Below are positions 45,730 through 54,755 of a stretch of 64,000 nucleotides of DNA, one piece after another. The DNA comes from Nonomuraea fuscirosea (GTDB lineage Bacteria; Actinomycetota; Actinomycetes; Streptosporangiales; Streptosporangiaceae), in assembly GCF_003001935.1 (NCBI RefSeq), contig NZ_PVNG01000003.1, forward strand, positions 372,001 through 436,000, read 5' to 3'. The notes under the pieces are model-generated. The model saw only the letters and a list, made by a program, of their open reading frames with translations, was not told the DNA's origin and did no database searches. Every line of letters starts with the position of its first letter. The stretch's first letter is position 1. A program made the position numbers and the translations under genes.

Positions 45730-47048
45730 GACCCGGCGGAGTTGGACGGGTGCCAGAGCTCGTCGGCCGAGGCGTGCACCCATCCCTGGCGCTGCTGCTC
45801 GACGGCGGCCGTCTGCAGCACGAGGTCGAACGCCTCGCTGCGCATGCGCCGGTCGGCGTACAGCAGGCCGGCGACGCCGGCCTCGAACGGGTAGGTGAAC
45901 ATCGACCCGAGCGTGGCGCCGATCGTGATCAGCACGGCGGAGACGACGGTGGTGGTCGCCGAGCCGGCGCCGAACATGCCGAACATGGTGCCGGCCAGCG
46001 TGAACGGCACCGTCAGGACGCTCGCCACGAGGCCCACGAGCAGGGACGTGAGCAGCAGGATGCCGAAGCAGCGCCAGAAGTCGCCGCTGACCAGGTGCCA
46101 CGAGCGGCGCATGGCGTCGAGCGGACCCCTGCCCTCCAGCACCACGGCGGGGGAGGCGAGGGCGAAGCGGGTCCTGAAGTACAGGTAGTAGGCGAGGTAG
46201 AGGATGACGAACAGGATCGAGACCAGGGCGATCCAGCCGGCGCCGGAGCTGGAGGCGCCGGCCGCGAGCGCCACGATGAGCCCGACGAAGACGATCAGCG
46301 GCACCAGCATGATGACGGCCATCAGGCCCACCACGCCGAACAGCGCGGGCACCCGGCCCTTGACCAGCCGCCACGACTCGCCCGCGCTGATGTTGCCGCC
46401 GAACACGGCCCGGCCGAGTATGCGGGTCAGCACGCCGGTCAGCAGCGTCACCACGACGAACTGGATGGCGTAGGAGATGATCGAGCCCACGTACTGACCG
46501 GCGACGCCGTAGATGGTGGTGAGCTCGCTCTCGGCGCTGGAGACGCTGCCGGGGTCGGACAGGATGCCGCTCATGGAGTTGAGCACGAACACCTGGCCGA
46601 TGGCCAGCGGCACGGCGGCGAGCAGGGCGGCCACGGCCGACAGCCCGAGCACGGCCTTGGGGTTGGACCGAATCAGCTTGATCGTGCCGTCGAGGATGTC
46701 GCCGAGGCCGAGCGGGCGCAGCGGGATGATCCCCGGCCGCAGCGCCGGCGCGTGGGGGCCGTAGCCGGGGGCCGGATGCGGGCCCCAGCCCTGGGCGGGC
46801 GGCTGGTGCGGCGGATGTTGCTGATGTTGCGAATGGTGCGGATGGGGCGGATAGGGTGGCTGGGGTCCGAGCGGGTCGGGCTGCTGCTGCGGCGGGGCGT
46901 CCCTGTACGGCTGTCCGTAGGGCACCTGCTGCTGTGGCTGCGCGCCAGGCGCGGTCCACGGCGAGGCCGGCGGGGCGCTGTAGGGCGGGGGCTGTTCGGC
47001 CGACCAGCCTGATGGCGTCTCGGGCGTGGGACCGTGACCGTCTGACAT
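45726..47048 (-). CDS. Polytopic membrane protein, GPDPase membrane-domain-like
   Basis: A 440-residue protein. Residues 1-95 are disordered and rich in Pro, Gln and His (with HPHHSQHQQHPPHQ). A cytoplasmic motif RPLGLGDILDGTIKLIRSNPK precedes about six membrane helices that resemble the membrane domain of glycerophosphodiester phosphodiesterases, without its catalytic domain. ATG at 47048 begins the operon that runs into DUF4129, DUF4350, moxR and DUF58. It is divergent from mtrA, with 269 bp between. Function unknown; the His-rich N-terminus may bind metal. Confidence 0.8.
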   Translation of the reverse strand: MSDGHGPTPETPSGWSAEQPPPYSAPPASPWTAPGAQPQQQVPYGQPYRDAPPQQQPDPLGPQPPYPPHPHHSQHQQHPPHQPPAQGWGPHPAPGYGPHAPALRPGIIPLRPLGLGDILDGTIKLIRSNPKAVLGLSAVAALLAAVPLAIGQVFVLNSMSGILSDPGSVSSAESELTTIYGVAGQYVGSIISYAIQFVVVTLLTGVLTRILGRAVFGGNISAGESWRLVKGRVPALFGVVGLMAVIMLVPLIVFVGLIVALAAGASSSGAGWIALVSILFVILYLAYYLYFRTRFALASPAVVLEGRGPLDAMRRSWHLVSGDFWRCFGILLLTSLLVGLVASVLTVPFTLAGTMFGMFGAGSATTTVVSAVLITIGATLGSMFTYPFEAGVAGLLYADRRMRSEAFDLVLQTAAVEQQRQGWVHASADELWHPSNSAGS

Positions 47049-47317
47049 ATCCCAATCCTGGCACGCTGGGCGGGGCATTGGTGTCGCGGAGAGGATTCGC
47101 GATGTCATCTTGACGGCATTCATGGAGGAATCCGGGCAAGGTTCGCGTCCGGGGATGGCCGAAAGTCGCTGTGTTACCGCAGACTGAGATTGCGGTCGCG
47201 GGGGCGGACCTAAAATTCGCCTTTTGCAGGGCTCAGGTCACACTCATGGGCCGACCAAGGGTAACCTTCAGCGATCGTGCGGGTATGTCCCACAATGCGT
47301 AGAACGAATGAGGGGCC

Positions 47318-47995
47318 ATGAAAGGTCGCGTGCTGGTCGTCGACGACGACGCCGCTCTCGCCGAGATGCTGGGGATCGTGCTGCGAGGGGAAGGCTTCGA
47401 GCCGTCATTTGTGTCCGACGGCGACAAGGCCCTCGACGCGTTCCGGGATACACGCCCGGACCTGGTGCTGCTCGATTTGATGCTGCCGGGGGCCGACGGC
47501 ATCGACGTCGCGCGCAGGATCAGGGCGGAGTCGGGGGTTCCGATCGTCATGCTCACGGCCAAGAGCGACACGATCGACATCGTGCTCGGTCTTGAATCGG
47601 GTGCCGACGACTACATCGTCAAGCCGTTCAAGCCGAAGGAACTGGTGGCCAGGGTGCGGGCGCGGCTGCGCCGTACCGACGAGCCGACCCCGGAGATCCT
47701 GCAGATCGGCGACATCACCATCGACGTGGCCGGTCACTCGGTCAAGCGCGGCGAGGAGACCATCAACCTCACGCCCCTGGAGTTCGACCTGCTGGTGGCG
47801 CTGGCCCGCAAGCCGCGCCAGGTGTTCACCCGCGAGGTCCTGCTCGAACAGGTGTGGGGCTACCGGCACGCGGCCGACACGCGGCTGGTCAACGTGCACG
47901 TGCAGCGGCTCAGGGCCAAGATCGAGAAGGACCCCGAGCACCCCGAGATCGTGGTGACGGTACGCGGCGTCGGCTACAAAGCCGGCCCCGCCTAA
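47318..47995 (+). CDS. mtrA: Response regulator MtrA
   Basis: A 225-residue OmpR/PhoB-class regulator. The receiver has the acidic pocket DDD at 9-11, phosphorylation site Asp53 (LVLLDLMLPGADG), Thr in MLTAKSD and Lys in KPFKP. The winged-helix domain includes LTPLEFDLLVALARKPRQVFTREVLLEQVWGYRHAADTRLVNVHVQRLRAKIE-type elements. MtrA regulates cell-wall hydrolases, division and development in actinobacteria. It is followed by mtrB after 18 bp, then lpqB. Synteny and length match Rv3246c. The tmk gene found upstream in mycobacteria is absent here. Confidence 0.97.
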   Translation: MKGRVLVVDDDAALAEMLGIVLRGEGFEPSFVSDGDKALDAFRDTRPDLVLLDLMLPGADGIDVARRIRAESGVPIVMLTAKSDTIDIVLGLESGADDYIVKPFKPKELVARVRARLRRTDEPTPEILQIGDITIDVAGHSVKRGEETINLTPLEFDLLVALARKPRQVFTREVLLEQVWGYRHAADTRLVNVHVQRLRAKIEKDPEHPEIVVTVRGVGYKAGPA

Positions 47996-48013
47996 CCCTC
48001 GCAGCGCCCTGCC

Positions 48014-49792
48014 ATGCCCCCGACCAGGAAGAAGAGATCCCGCCGACGGACGCTCCGCCAGATTCTCGGAGGCGTTCGCCGGCGGATCCGCCGTGCGGCG
48101 GGCAGGACGCGCAGCATCTGGCGGCGCTCGCTGCACCTCCAGGTGGTCACCAGCACGCTGGTGATCTCGGTGATCGTGGTCGTGGTGCTCGGGACGTTCC
48201 TGTTCCAGCAGATCAACAACTCGGTCGTGCAGAGCAGCCAGCAGTCCTCCTCCGGCGAGGCGACCGCCGACCGGCTGCGGATCGCCGACGCGCTCGCTCC
48301 CGAGACCGACGATCCGGCCAAGGCCGCCGACGGCGGCGACAAGGGGGCGGCAGACCCGCTCGACGACGTCATGGACACCATCACCGGCTCCCGCGACGAC
48401 GCCTCGGAGAAGCGCTACGAGGTGCTGGTCCTCAATCTGACCAATCCCGGCAAGTCGCGCGCGTCCAACAGCGTCGAGCCCGCCAACGTGCCGGTGGGGC
48501 TCCGGCTGAGCCTGCAGCGCAACATCCGCGAGTACAAGTACGACAAGACCGTCGGCTTCATCCAGTCGATCAGGCTCGCCGGCGAGAGCCAGCCGCAGCT
48601 GCGCTTCGTCGTCGGCGGCATCGTCCACGTGCTGCCGACCGGCGAGAACTACGAGGTCTACCACTTCTTCCCGTTCAACGAGGAAGAGGAGCTGCTGACC
48701 AACGTCAGGCTCGCCATCGTCGTGGTCGGCCTGGGGCTCGTGCTGCTGCTGGCCGCCATCGCCTACCTCGTCGCCCGCCAGGTCGTCAGCCCCGTGCGCC
48801 TGGCGCGCGAGGCCGCCGAGCGGCTGGCCGCCGGCAAGCTGGACGAACGCCTCAAAGTGCGTGGTGAGGACGACCTGGCCCGGCTGGCGAACTCGTTCAA
48901 CGAGATGGCCGCCAACCTGGCGCTCAAGATCCACCAGCTCGAGGAGCTCTCGCAGGTCCAGCGGCAGTTCGTCTCCGACGTCTCCCATGAGCTGCGCACG
49001 CCGCTCACGACCGTGCGGATGGCCGCCGACCTGCTGTACGACGCCCGCGAGGACTTCGACCCCATGGCCGCCCGCTCGGCCGAGCTCATGCAGGCGCAGC
49101 TGGAGCGGTTCGAGTCCATGCTGACCGACCTGCTGGAGATCAGCCGCTACGACGCGGGCGCGGCCACGCTCGACCTCGACTCCGTGGACGTCCGCGACGT
49201 GGTGCTGCGGGCGATCGGCGACTCCGAGGCGCTGGCCGAACGCCACACCACCCGCTTCGAGCTGCGGCTGCCCAACGAGCCGTGCATGGCCGAGATCGAC
49301 AACCGGCGGGTCGAGCGGATCCTGCGCAACCTGCTGTTCAACGCCATCGAGCACGGCGAGGGCAGGGACGTCGTGGTCACCGTGGGGGCCGACAGGGACG
49401 CGGTGGCCGTCGCCGTACGCGACCACGGGATCGGGCTCAAGGCCGGCGAGGACACGATGGTGTTCGACCGGTTCTGGCGGGCCGATCCGTCGCGGGCCAG
49501 GACCATCGGCGGCACCGGGCTCGGGCTGGCGATCTCCCGCGAGGACGCCACCCTGCACGGCGGCTGGCTGCAGGCGTGGGGGCAGCCCGGCGAGGGCTCC
49601 CAGTTCCGGCTGACCCTGCCCAGGGTCGCCGGGTCCGACCTGAAGGGCTCGCCGCTGTCGCTGGTGCCGCCCGAGATCGAGATGCGCCGCACCTGGCGCA
49701 CCGCCATGACGCCCGTGCTGCTGCCCGCGTCAGGAGACGGTGCCGGCTTCGACGGCACCGCGTACGACAGGGCCGGATATGACGAGGATTAG
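48014..49792 (+). CDS. mtrB: Sensor histidine kinase MtrB
   Basis: A 592-residue membrane sensor kinase. Two membrane helices (about 43-65 and 235-260) enclose an extracytoplasmic loop with acidic and Ser-rich stretches. A HAMP domain follows, then the dimerisation/phosphoacceptor helix FVSDVSHELRTPLTTVRM with the H-box His, the N-box NLLFNAIEHGEG, and G-boxes DHGIGL and GGTGLGLAIS. The C-terminal 60 residues are a low-complexity tail. It phosphorylates MtrA. ATG at 48014. Its last 14 bp overlap lpqB, as is typical for mtrA-mtrB-lpqB. Confidence 0.97.
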   Translation: MPPTRKKRSRRRTLRQILGGVRRRIRRAAGRTRSIWRRSLHLQVVTSTLVISVIVVVVLGTFLFQQINNSVVQSSQQSSSGEATADRLRIADALAPETDDPAKAADGGDKGAADPLDDVMDTITGSRDDASEKRYEVLVLNLTNPGKSRASNSVEPANVPVGLRLSLQRNIREYKYDKTVGFIQSIRLAGESQPQLRFVVGGIVHVLPTGENYEVYHFFPFNEEEELLTNVRLAIVVVGLGLVLLLAAIAYLVARQVVSPVRLAREAAERLAAGKLDERLKVRGEDDLARLANSFNEMAANLALKIHQLEELSQVQRQFVSDVSHELRTPLTTVRMAADLLYDAREDFDPMAARSAELMQAQLERFESMLTDLLEISRYDAGAATLDLDSVDVRDVVLRAIGDSEALAERHTTRFELRLPNEPCMAEIDNRRVERILRNLLFNAIEHGEGRDVVVTVGADRDAVAVAVRDHGIGLKAGEDTMVFDRFWRADPSRARTIGGTGLGLAISREDATLHGGWLQAWGQPGEGSQFRLTLPRVAGSDLKGSPLSLVPPEIEMRRTWRTAMTPVLLPASGDGAGFDGTAYDRAGYDED

Positions 49793-51512
49793 GCGGCTCG
49801 GCGCGGCGGTCGCGCTCGCGGTCACGGTGGTCTGGGCGGGCTCCGGCTGCACCGTGATCCCCGTGAGCGGCCCGTACACCGTGAACGACCAGGGCGCGGG
49901 CGATCCGCTCAGCAAGCCGTTCCACCGCATGATCGCCATCAAGCCGCAGCCCAACTGGGGCGTCGACGAGACCATGAGGGGCCTCCAGGCCGCCATGGCC
50001 GCCTACGCGGACGACCCGTCCATCCTGCTCAGCTACCTCACCCCCGAGGCGCGCGCCAAGTGGAGCGCCGCCGGGCCCGTGACGGTGGTCGAGGACGCGA
50101 TCGACGTCGTCCCGCCGCCGCCGCGCGAGGCCACGGACCCGGTGCTCAAGGTCTGGCTCAAGGGCAAGTACGTCGCCCGCATCGACGAGGACGACACCTA
50201 CACGCCCACCGGCGGGTCGTGGGGGCAGCCGTTCGACCTGGTCAAGGCGCCCCAGGGCGGTTTCCTGGTCAAGAGCCTGCCCCCGGGGCTGGTGCTCACC
50301 AGGGCCGACGTGCGGCGCGCGTACCGGCCGACCAACCTCTACTACCTCAACCGCAGCCTCCAGGACCGGCTGGTGGTCGACCGGGTCCGGCTGCGGCTGA
50401 AGACGACGGAGAGCTTCGCGCAGACGGTGCTCGAACGGCTGCTCAAGCCGCCGACCGCGACCCTGAAGGACGCGGTGACCTCCAGCCTGCCCGAAGGCAC
50501 CACGATCGAGTCGATCAGGTCGGGCGAGGGCGGCGAGCGCGTCGTGGTCAACCTGTCGGGTCCGCTCGACCTCAGCTCCAGAGACGCGCTCAGGGCCCAG
50601 ATCAAGTACAGCCTGAACATGAACGACGTCGCCAAGGGCCGCACGATCGAGATCCAGGCGAACGGCGAGCCGTACACCACCGCCCTGGCCAACACCGACG
50701 AGACCTGGCTGGACGACAGCGGCAAGACGGCCTACTACGTCACCAAGGGCGCGATCCACTACCTCAGCAAGGACGGCCCGGGCGGCGTCGTGGCCGGCGC
50801 GGCGGGGGAGCAGCGCGACGGCTACAGCGACTTCGCCGTCTCCAAGGAGGAGAACGGCAACTCCCTGGTCGCCGCCAAGACCTCCACCGGCATCTCGGTG
50901 GCCGCCATGGTGCCGCAGGGGCGCTGGCAGGAGGTCATCCACGGCAAGGGCGCCGACTTCACCGCGCCCACCTGGCACCGCGACGGCTCCCTGTGGACCT
51001 ACGACCGCAAGAACTCCGTGCTGCTGCGCTACGACCCCTCCAGCGGGCGCGGGGCCGAGCCGGTCGAGGCGCCCAACCTGGCCGGGCTCGACGTCACCCG
51101 GCTGCGGATCGCCAGGGACGGCGTCCGGGTCATGGTGATGACCGGGCGCAACACCGTCCAGATCAGCGCGCTGACCGGGGAGGGGCCGCAGATGAAGCTG
51201 GGCAACCTGCGGGCGCTGACCACGACGAACGAGGCCGACAAGATCATCGACGTGAAGTGGGGGGACGAGGAGCACCTGCTCGTGCTCGTGCAGAGCCAGG
51301 CCGGGCACATCCTCACCGAGATCAACGTGGGGGACGGGGAGAGCACCGGGGTGCCGCTGACCGAGCGGCTGCAGTCGGTGGCGGCGCTGGGGGACCGGGT
51401 GCTGGCGGAGACCGACAAGGGGGCCAAGCTGCTCGAACTCAACCAGGACCGGCAGACCTGGACCCCCAAGATCGACTCAGACGGGGGCGCTCCCCTGTTC
51501 CCTCTCGGCTGA
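49779..51512 (+). CDS. lpqB: Lipoprotein LpqB, MtrAB accessory
   Basis: A 577-residue lipoprotein with a signal peptide and lipobox WAGSGC near residues 17-22. A GerMN domain and a C-terminal beta-propeller-like region follow, as in mycobacterial LpqB. It interacts with the MtrB sensor domain and modulates MtrA phosphorylation, cell-wall synthesis and resistance. ATG at 49779 overlaps mtrB by 14 bp. Downstream lie 34-bp tandem repeats and then the comF-like gene. Synteny matches Rv3244c. Confidence 0.95.
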   Translation: MTRIRRLGAAVALAVTVVWAGSGCTVIPVSGPYTVNDQGAGDPLSKPFHRMIAIKPQPNWGVDETMRGLQAAMAAYADDPSILLSYLTPEARAKWSAAGPVTVVEDAIDVVPPPPREATDPVLKVWLKGKYVARIDEDDTYTPTGGSWGQPFDLVKAPQGGFLVKSLPPGLVLTRADVRRAYRPTNLYYLNRSLQDRLVVDRVRLRLKTTESFAQTVLERLLKPPTATLKDAVTSSLPEGTTIESIRSGEGGERVVVNLSGPLDLSSRDALRAQIKYSLNMNDVAKGRTIEIQANGEPYTTALANTDETWLDDSGKTAYYVTKGAIHYLSKDGPGGVVAGAAGEQRDGYSDFAVSKEENGNSLVAAKTSTGISVAAMVPQGRWQEVIHGKGADFTAPTWHRDGSLWTYDRKNSVLLRYDPSSGRGAEPVEAPNLAGLDVTRLRIARDGVRVMVMTGRNTVQISALTGEGPQMKLGNLRALTTTNEADKIIDVKWGDEEHLLVLVQSQAGHILTEINVGDGESTGVPLTERLQSVAALGDRVLAETDKGAKLLELNQDRQTWTPKIDSDGGAPLFPLG

Positions 51513-51543
51513 TCCCCGCTCCTCCGTCGGCCCTGGGCCCTGC

Positions 51544-51643
51544 GGTGGTCCTGCGTCGGCCCTGTCCCCGTCTCCGCGGTGGTCCTGCGTCGGCCCTGCC
51601 CGCGTCTCTGTGGTGGCCCTGCGTCGCCCTGCCCCGTTTCCGC
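51544..51643 (+). repeat. Tandem 34-bp GC repeats between lpqB and comF
   Basis: Three imperfect tandem copies: 51544-51577, 51578-51611 and 51612-51643 (the last two bases shorter), sharing GGTGGYCCTGCGTCG. Part of a fourth precedes them at 51521-51543. Downstream, the word CATGGGGCCGGAAC occurs twice, at 51663 and 51712, the second at the upstream in-frame ATG of comF. No gene is seen here. Confidence 0.75.
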
Positions 51644-51742
51644 GATGGCCGCGGAGCAAGCTCATGGGGCCGGAACCGGGTGGCCGCGGGACAACCGCGC
51701 TGGACGAGACGCATGGGGCCGGAACTGTCGGTGGCGGCGGGC

Positions 51743-52462
51743 ATGCTGGGCCGCGTGCTCAGCGCCGTACTGGACCTGGTCCTGCCCTCCTCCTGCGCCG
51801 GCTGCGGCGGCCAAGGGGCGTCGTGCTGCCCGCGCTGCTTCGGCGCACTGACCGCCGCGCCCGCCGCACGCCTGCCCGACCCGGTTCCGCGCGGCCTGCC
51901 CGACTGCTGGTCGGCGGCCCGCTATGAGGGGGCGGTGCGCCGGCTGGTCGTGGCGTACAAGGAGCGGGGGCTCGTGGTGCTGGCGGGCGTTCTCGCGGAG
52001 GCGCTGACCCACACGGTCGTGGCGGCCGTGCGCGAGGGCGGGCATCGGCTGCCGGACCGCGGGCTCGTCGTGGTGCCGGTGCCCAGCGCGTGGCGGAGCC
52101 GCAGGGGCAGGGGGCACGACCACGTGGGCCGGCTGGCCGGGCTCGTCGCCGGGCGGCTTCGGCAGGCCGGGCTGGCGGCCGAGGTGTGGCGGGGGCTGCG
52201 GCACACCGGGCGGGTGGCCGACCAGGCGGGCCTGAGCGGCCCTGAGAGGGTCGCCAACCTCGCCGGGTCCCTCCAGGTCGCTCCGGCCGCGAACGGCCCT
52301 CCAGGAGCCTTTGCGCTGCTCGTGGACGACATCGTCACGACCGGCGCCACCCTGGCCGAGGCGGCGCGGACGCTGCGGTCGTCCGGCCTGCGGGTGCCGC
52401 TGGCGGTGACCGTCGGCGCGACACGCCGAAGATCTCAAAAGAGTTACGGTGACGGTCGGTAA
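51743..52462 (+). CDS. ComF-family phosphoribosyltransferase-like protein
   Basis: A 239-residue ComF/GntX-type protein (Rv3242c position). A zinc-finger-like start LPSSCAGCGGQGASCCPRC (Cys pairs) is followed by a type-I phosphoribosyltransferase fold: VVVPVPSAWRSRRGRGHDHV and the PRPP motif LLVDDIVTTGATLAEAA at about 190-206. In competent bacteria ComF takes part in DNA uptake; in actinobacteria its role is unknown and may be nucleotide salvage or DNA metabolism. ATG at 51743 is chosen to begin just before the Cys motif; ATG at 51713 in frame is equally possible. Followed by a 604-bp gene-free stretch. Confidence 0.85.
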   Translation: MLGRVLSAVLDLVLPSSCAGCGGQGASCCPRCFGALTAAPAARLPDPVPRGLPDCWSAARYEGAVRRLVVAYKERGLVVLAGVLAEALTHTVVAAVREGGHRLPDRGLVVVPVPSAWRSRRGRGHDHVGRLAGLVAGRLRQAGLAAEVWRGLRHTGRVADQAGLSGPERVANLAGSLQVAPAANGPPGAFALLVDDIVTTGATLAEAARTLRSSGLRVPLAVTVGATRRRSQKSYGDGR

Positions 52463-52649
52463 AGAAAGATCCAATTCATGTCTCTAGCCGGAGGGTGACA
52501 TGTCGCTACCCCACGTGCCGTGGTATAGCAGCTCAGCGGATGGGAGGCCCGTGCCGATAAGGGGTGCCGATCGGTTAAACAGGGCGCCGGAAGGCGCTCT
52601 CCGGCCCGCCGGATCTCACCCAGCGTGATCTATCCTCCGATCCCCCCGG

Positions 52650-52678
52650 CTGACATTCGTGCTGGATACGGATAGCGT
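52650..52678 (+). promoter_or_regulatory. Promoter upstream of the structured RNA
   Basis: CTGACA at 52650-52655 and TAGCGT at 52673-52678 have a 17-bp spacing, fitting a primary-sigma promoter. Transcription would start near 52685, about 380 bp before hpf, giving the leader or RNA described next. Confidence 0.55.
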
Positions 52679-52684
52679 TCTGAC

Positions 52685-53050
52685 ATGGCACCCGTTCGGG
52701 TCCGTGGTTGCGCAGGGTCGGGGTTCCCGGCTCTGCTAGCCGATGCCAGCCGCAGGCAAAACGGTCCACGTAAGGCGACTCTTTGTCGACCGATCACGGT
52801 GCGGCTTAGGGGTAAGTCCTGCCTTCCCGGGGGTCCAGATGTCCCCCGCCAGAAGAGAAGGGCAGTAGTGGCAACAGAGCTGCGAGACCCTCAGCAGGCG
52901 AATGTGGGGTCGAAGACCAGGTCGGCCGGACGGGTGCCCTCCGAGTTCCCGGTGAAGCCTAGTCGGAAGAGGGTAACGGTGACAGGAAGGCAGACAGAAG
53001 ACCTCGTCCGGCACGCACGTCGTCGGGCGCTCTCGCTCAGTCGTTAGACC
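52685..53050 (+). ncRNA. Candidate structured RNA upstream of hpf (raiA-motif type)
   Basis: The 604-bp interval between comF and hpf has no convincing ORF. After the predicted promoter it shows strong secondary structure: an 11-bp hairpin at 52712-52722/52726-52736 with a GTT loop and two G-U pairs; a 5-bp G/C hairpin at 52829-52833/52843-52847; and an outer helix CTGCC-TTC (from about 52819) with GAAG-GGCAG (to about 52863) enclosing the second. The raiA motif is a known class of large structured RNA lying upstream of hpf/raiA genes in Firmicutes and Actinobacteria, so this is the most likely identity. Whether it is a leader or an independent RNA cannot be told. Ends are approximate. Confidence 0.6.
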
Positions 53051-53066
53051 GAAGGGGGGCTGTTGC

Positions 53067-53735
53067 ATGGACATCATCGTCAAGGGCCGGCACACAGGAG
53101 TGAGTGACCGGTTCCGAGACCACGTGACGACCAAGCTGGCCAGGATCGAACGTCTGGACAACAAACTCATCCGAGTCGATGTGGAGGTGTCGAAGGAACG
53201 CAACCCGCGCCTCGCCGGACAGCGAGAGCGCGTCGAGCTCACCATTCACTCGAAAGGACCGGCCATCCGCGCCGAAGCCTCGGCCGACGACCGGTTCGCA
53301 GCCCTCGACCTGGCACTCGACAAGCTGGAAGGCCGCCTCAGGCGACTGGCCGACCGGCGCAAGGTTCACCACGGCAACCACTGCCCGCCCTCGGTGGCGG
53401 AGATCACCGCGACCATCCCCGACACCGGCGACCTGGCCCAGGCCAAGCGGACGGCCGTCCCCGAGCAGGCCGACGCCGAGGACGACGAGCTGCGGGAGAA
53501 GCGCGACAAGCTCTACGACGACATCGTCCCCATCGAGATGGACGGCGACGGGCCGCTCATCGTACGGGAGAAGTACCACCGGGCCGAGCCCATGACCATC
53601 GACCAGGCCCTCCTCGAGATGGAACTGGTCGGACACGACTTCTATCTGTTCCGTGACAAGGAGAGCGGCCAGCCGTGCGTCGTCTACAACAGACGCGGGT
53701 ACAACTACGGCGTGTTGCGGCTCATAGAGCCCTGA
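53067..53735 (+). CDS. hpf: Long-form ribosome hibernation promoting factor
   Basis: A 222-residue long-type HPF/RaiA-family protein. Residues 1-105 are the ribosome-binding HPF domain (MDIIVKGRHTGVSDRFRDHV, then KLARIERLDNKLIRVDVEV); about 165-222 are the C-terminal dimerisation domain (PMTIDQALLEMELVGHDFYLFRD and YNRRGYNYGVLRLIEP) that joins 70S ribosomes into 100S dimers in stationary phase. Corresponds to Rv3241c by position. ATG at 53067 follows GGGGGG at about 53056. Expression may depend on the structured RNA upstream. Confidence 0.95.
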   Translation: MDIIVKGRHTGVSDRFRDHVTTKLARIERLDNKLIRVDVEVSKERNPRLAGQRERVELTIHSKGPAIRAEASADDRFAALDLALDKLEGRLRRLADRRKVHHGNHCPPSVAEITATIPDTGDLAQAKRTAVPEQADAEDDELREKRDKLYDDIVPIEMDGDGPLIVREKYHRAEPMTIDQALLEMELVGHDFYLFRDKESGQPCVVYNRRGYNYGVLRLIEP

Positions 53736-53829
53736 TCGCGCGCTAAAAGATCTTCTCGACCACCCGAGAACCGCGGGTACGTGCCATCATGGCGGTTCAA
53801 CGGCTCTGGCCCCCCGACGAGGAGGAGAC

Positions 53830-53943
53830 GTGAGCGAGCTCAGTCAGGCGCAGATGAGCGAGCGAAGCGAGGGAAAGGCAGGCGCGAGGCGGATCGTCGC
53901 CAGGCGGACCGAGGTCGCGAGGCGGAGCAGGGAGGCCTTGTGA
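53830..53943 (+). CDS. Possible 37-codon leader ORF before the response regulator
   Basis: A GTG at 53830 has a strong GGAGGAG just upstream and opens a 37-codon frame whose TGA overlaps the GTG of the response regulator (GTGA at 53940-53943). The peptide is Arg/Ser/Glu-rich (VSELSQAQMSERSEGK start) with no known domain. The overlap suggests translational coupling, but the strong ribosome site could equally be chance; GAGCGAAGCGAG-type words are common in such genomes. Confidence 0.35.
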   Translation: MSELSQAQMSERSEGKAGARRIVARRTEVARRSREAL

Positions 53944-54638
53944 CCGAGTCCGGCGAGGTCCGTACGCCGGCGAGCGAGCCGATCCGCGTGCTGATCGTCG
54001 ACGATCACGAGCTGATCAGGCGCAGCCTGGCGCTGGCGCTGGCCGCGGAGCCAGACATCGAGGTGGTCGGTGAGGCGAGCGACGGGCAGGAGGCGGTCGA
54101 ACTGGCCGATCGCCTCATGCCTGACGTCGCCCTCATGGACGTCCGCATGCCCCGGCAGGACGGGATCGAGGCGACGAAGGGCATCAAGGCCTCGGTCCCC
54201 AGCACCCGCATCATCATGCTGACGGTCAGCGACGAGGAAGAAGACCTCTTCGAGGCCATCAAGGCGGGCGCCACCGGCTACCTGCTCAAGGACGTCCAGA
54301 TCAACGACGTACCGGCCGCGGTGCGGGGCGTGCACGAAGGACAGTCGTTAATCAACCCGGCGATGGCGGCCAAGCTCATCAGCGAGTTCGCCAACATGAG
54401 CCGCAAGGAAGCCGAGCGCCCACCCCAGCTCCCCGTCCCCCGCCTGACCGACCGGGAGATGGAGGTGCTGCGACTGGTGGCCAAGGGCATGAACAACCGC
54501 GAGATCGCCAAGCAGCTGTTCATCTCGGAGAACACGGTGAAGAACCACGTCCGCAACATCCTCGACAAACTGCAACTGCATTCGAGGATGGAGGCCGTGG
54601 TGTACGCGGTCCGAGAACGCATGCTCGAAATCACCTGA
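53940..54638 (+). CDS. NarL/LuxR-family response regulator
   Basis: A 232-residue two-domain response regulator. The receiver has the acidic pocket VLIVDDHEL at 17-25, phosphoacceptor Asp67 (VALMDVRMPRQDG), Thr in MLTVSDEE and Lys in GYLLKDVQ. The C-terminal LuxR-type helix-turn-helix starts LTDREMEVLRLVAKGMNNREIAKQLF. No histidine kinase is adjacent, so it is an orphan in this window. GTG at 53940 follows GGAGG at 53931-53935. In other actinobacteria a similar regulator lies between hpf and secA, so its place is conserved. Target genes are unknown. Confidence 0.92.
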   Translation: MTESGEVRTPASEPIRVLIVDDHELIRRSLALALAAEPDIEVVGEASDGQEAVELADRLMPDVALMDVRMPRQDGIEATKGIKASVPSTRIIMLTVSDEEEDLFEAIKAGATGYLLKDVQINDVPAAVRGVHEGQSLINPAMAAKLISEFANMSRKEAERPPQLPVPRLTDREMEVLRLVAKGMNNREIAKQLFISENTVKNHVRNILDKLQLHSRMEAVVYAVRERMLEIT

Positions 54639-54755
54639 CCCAGCCGCACTGCAAAAGCGCCCCACAGCCGAACCCACCCCCAGCCCCCGATGCGAACCCG
54701 AACACGTCCCACTCCAGGCAGGCGCGAACCCCCACAGCCTCCGACGCCGCCTGAA

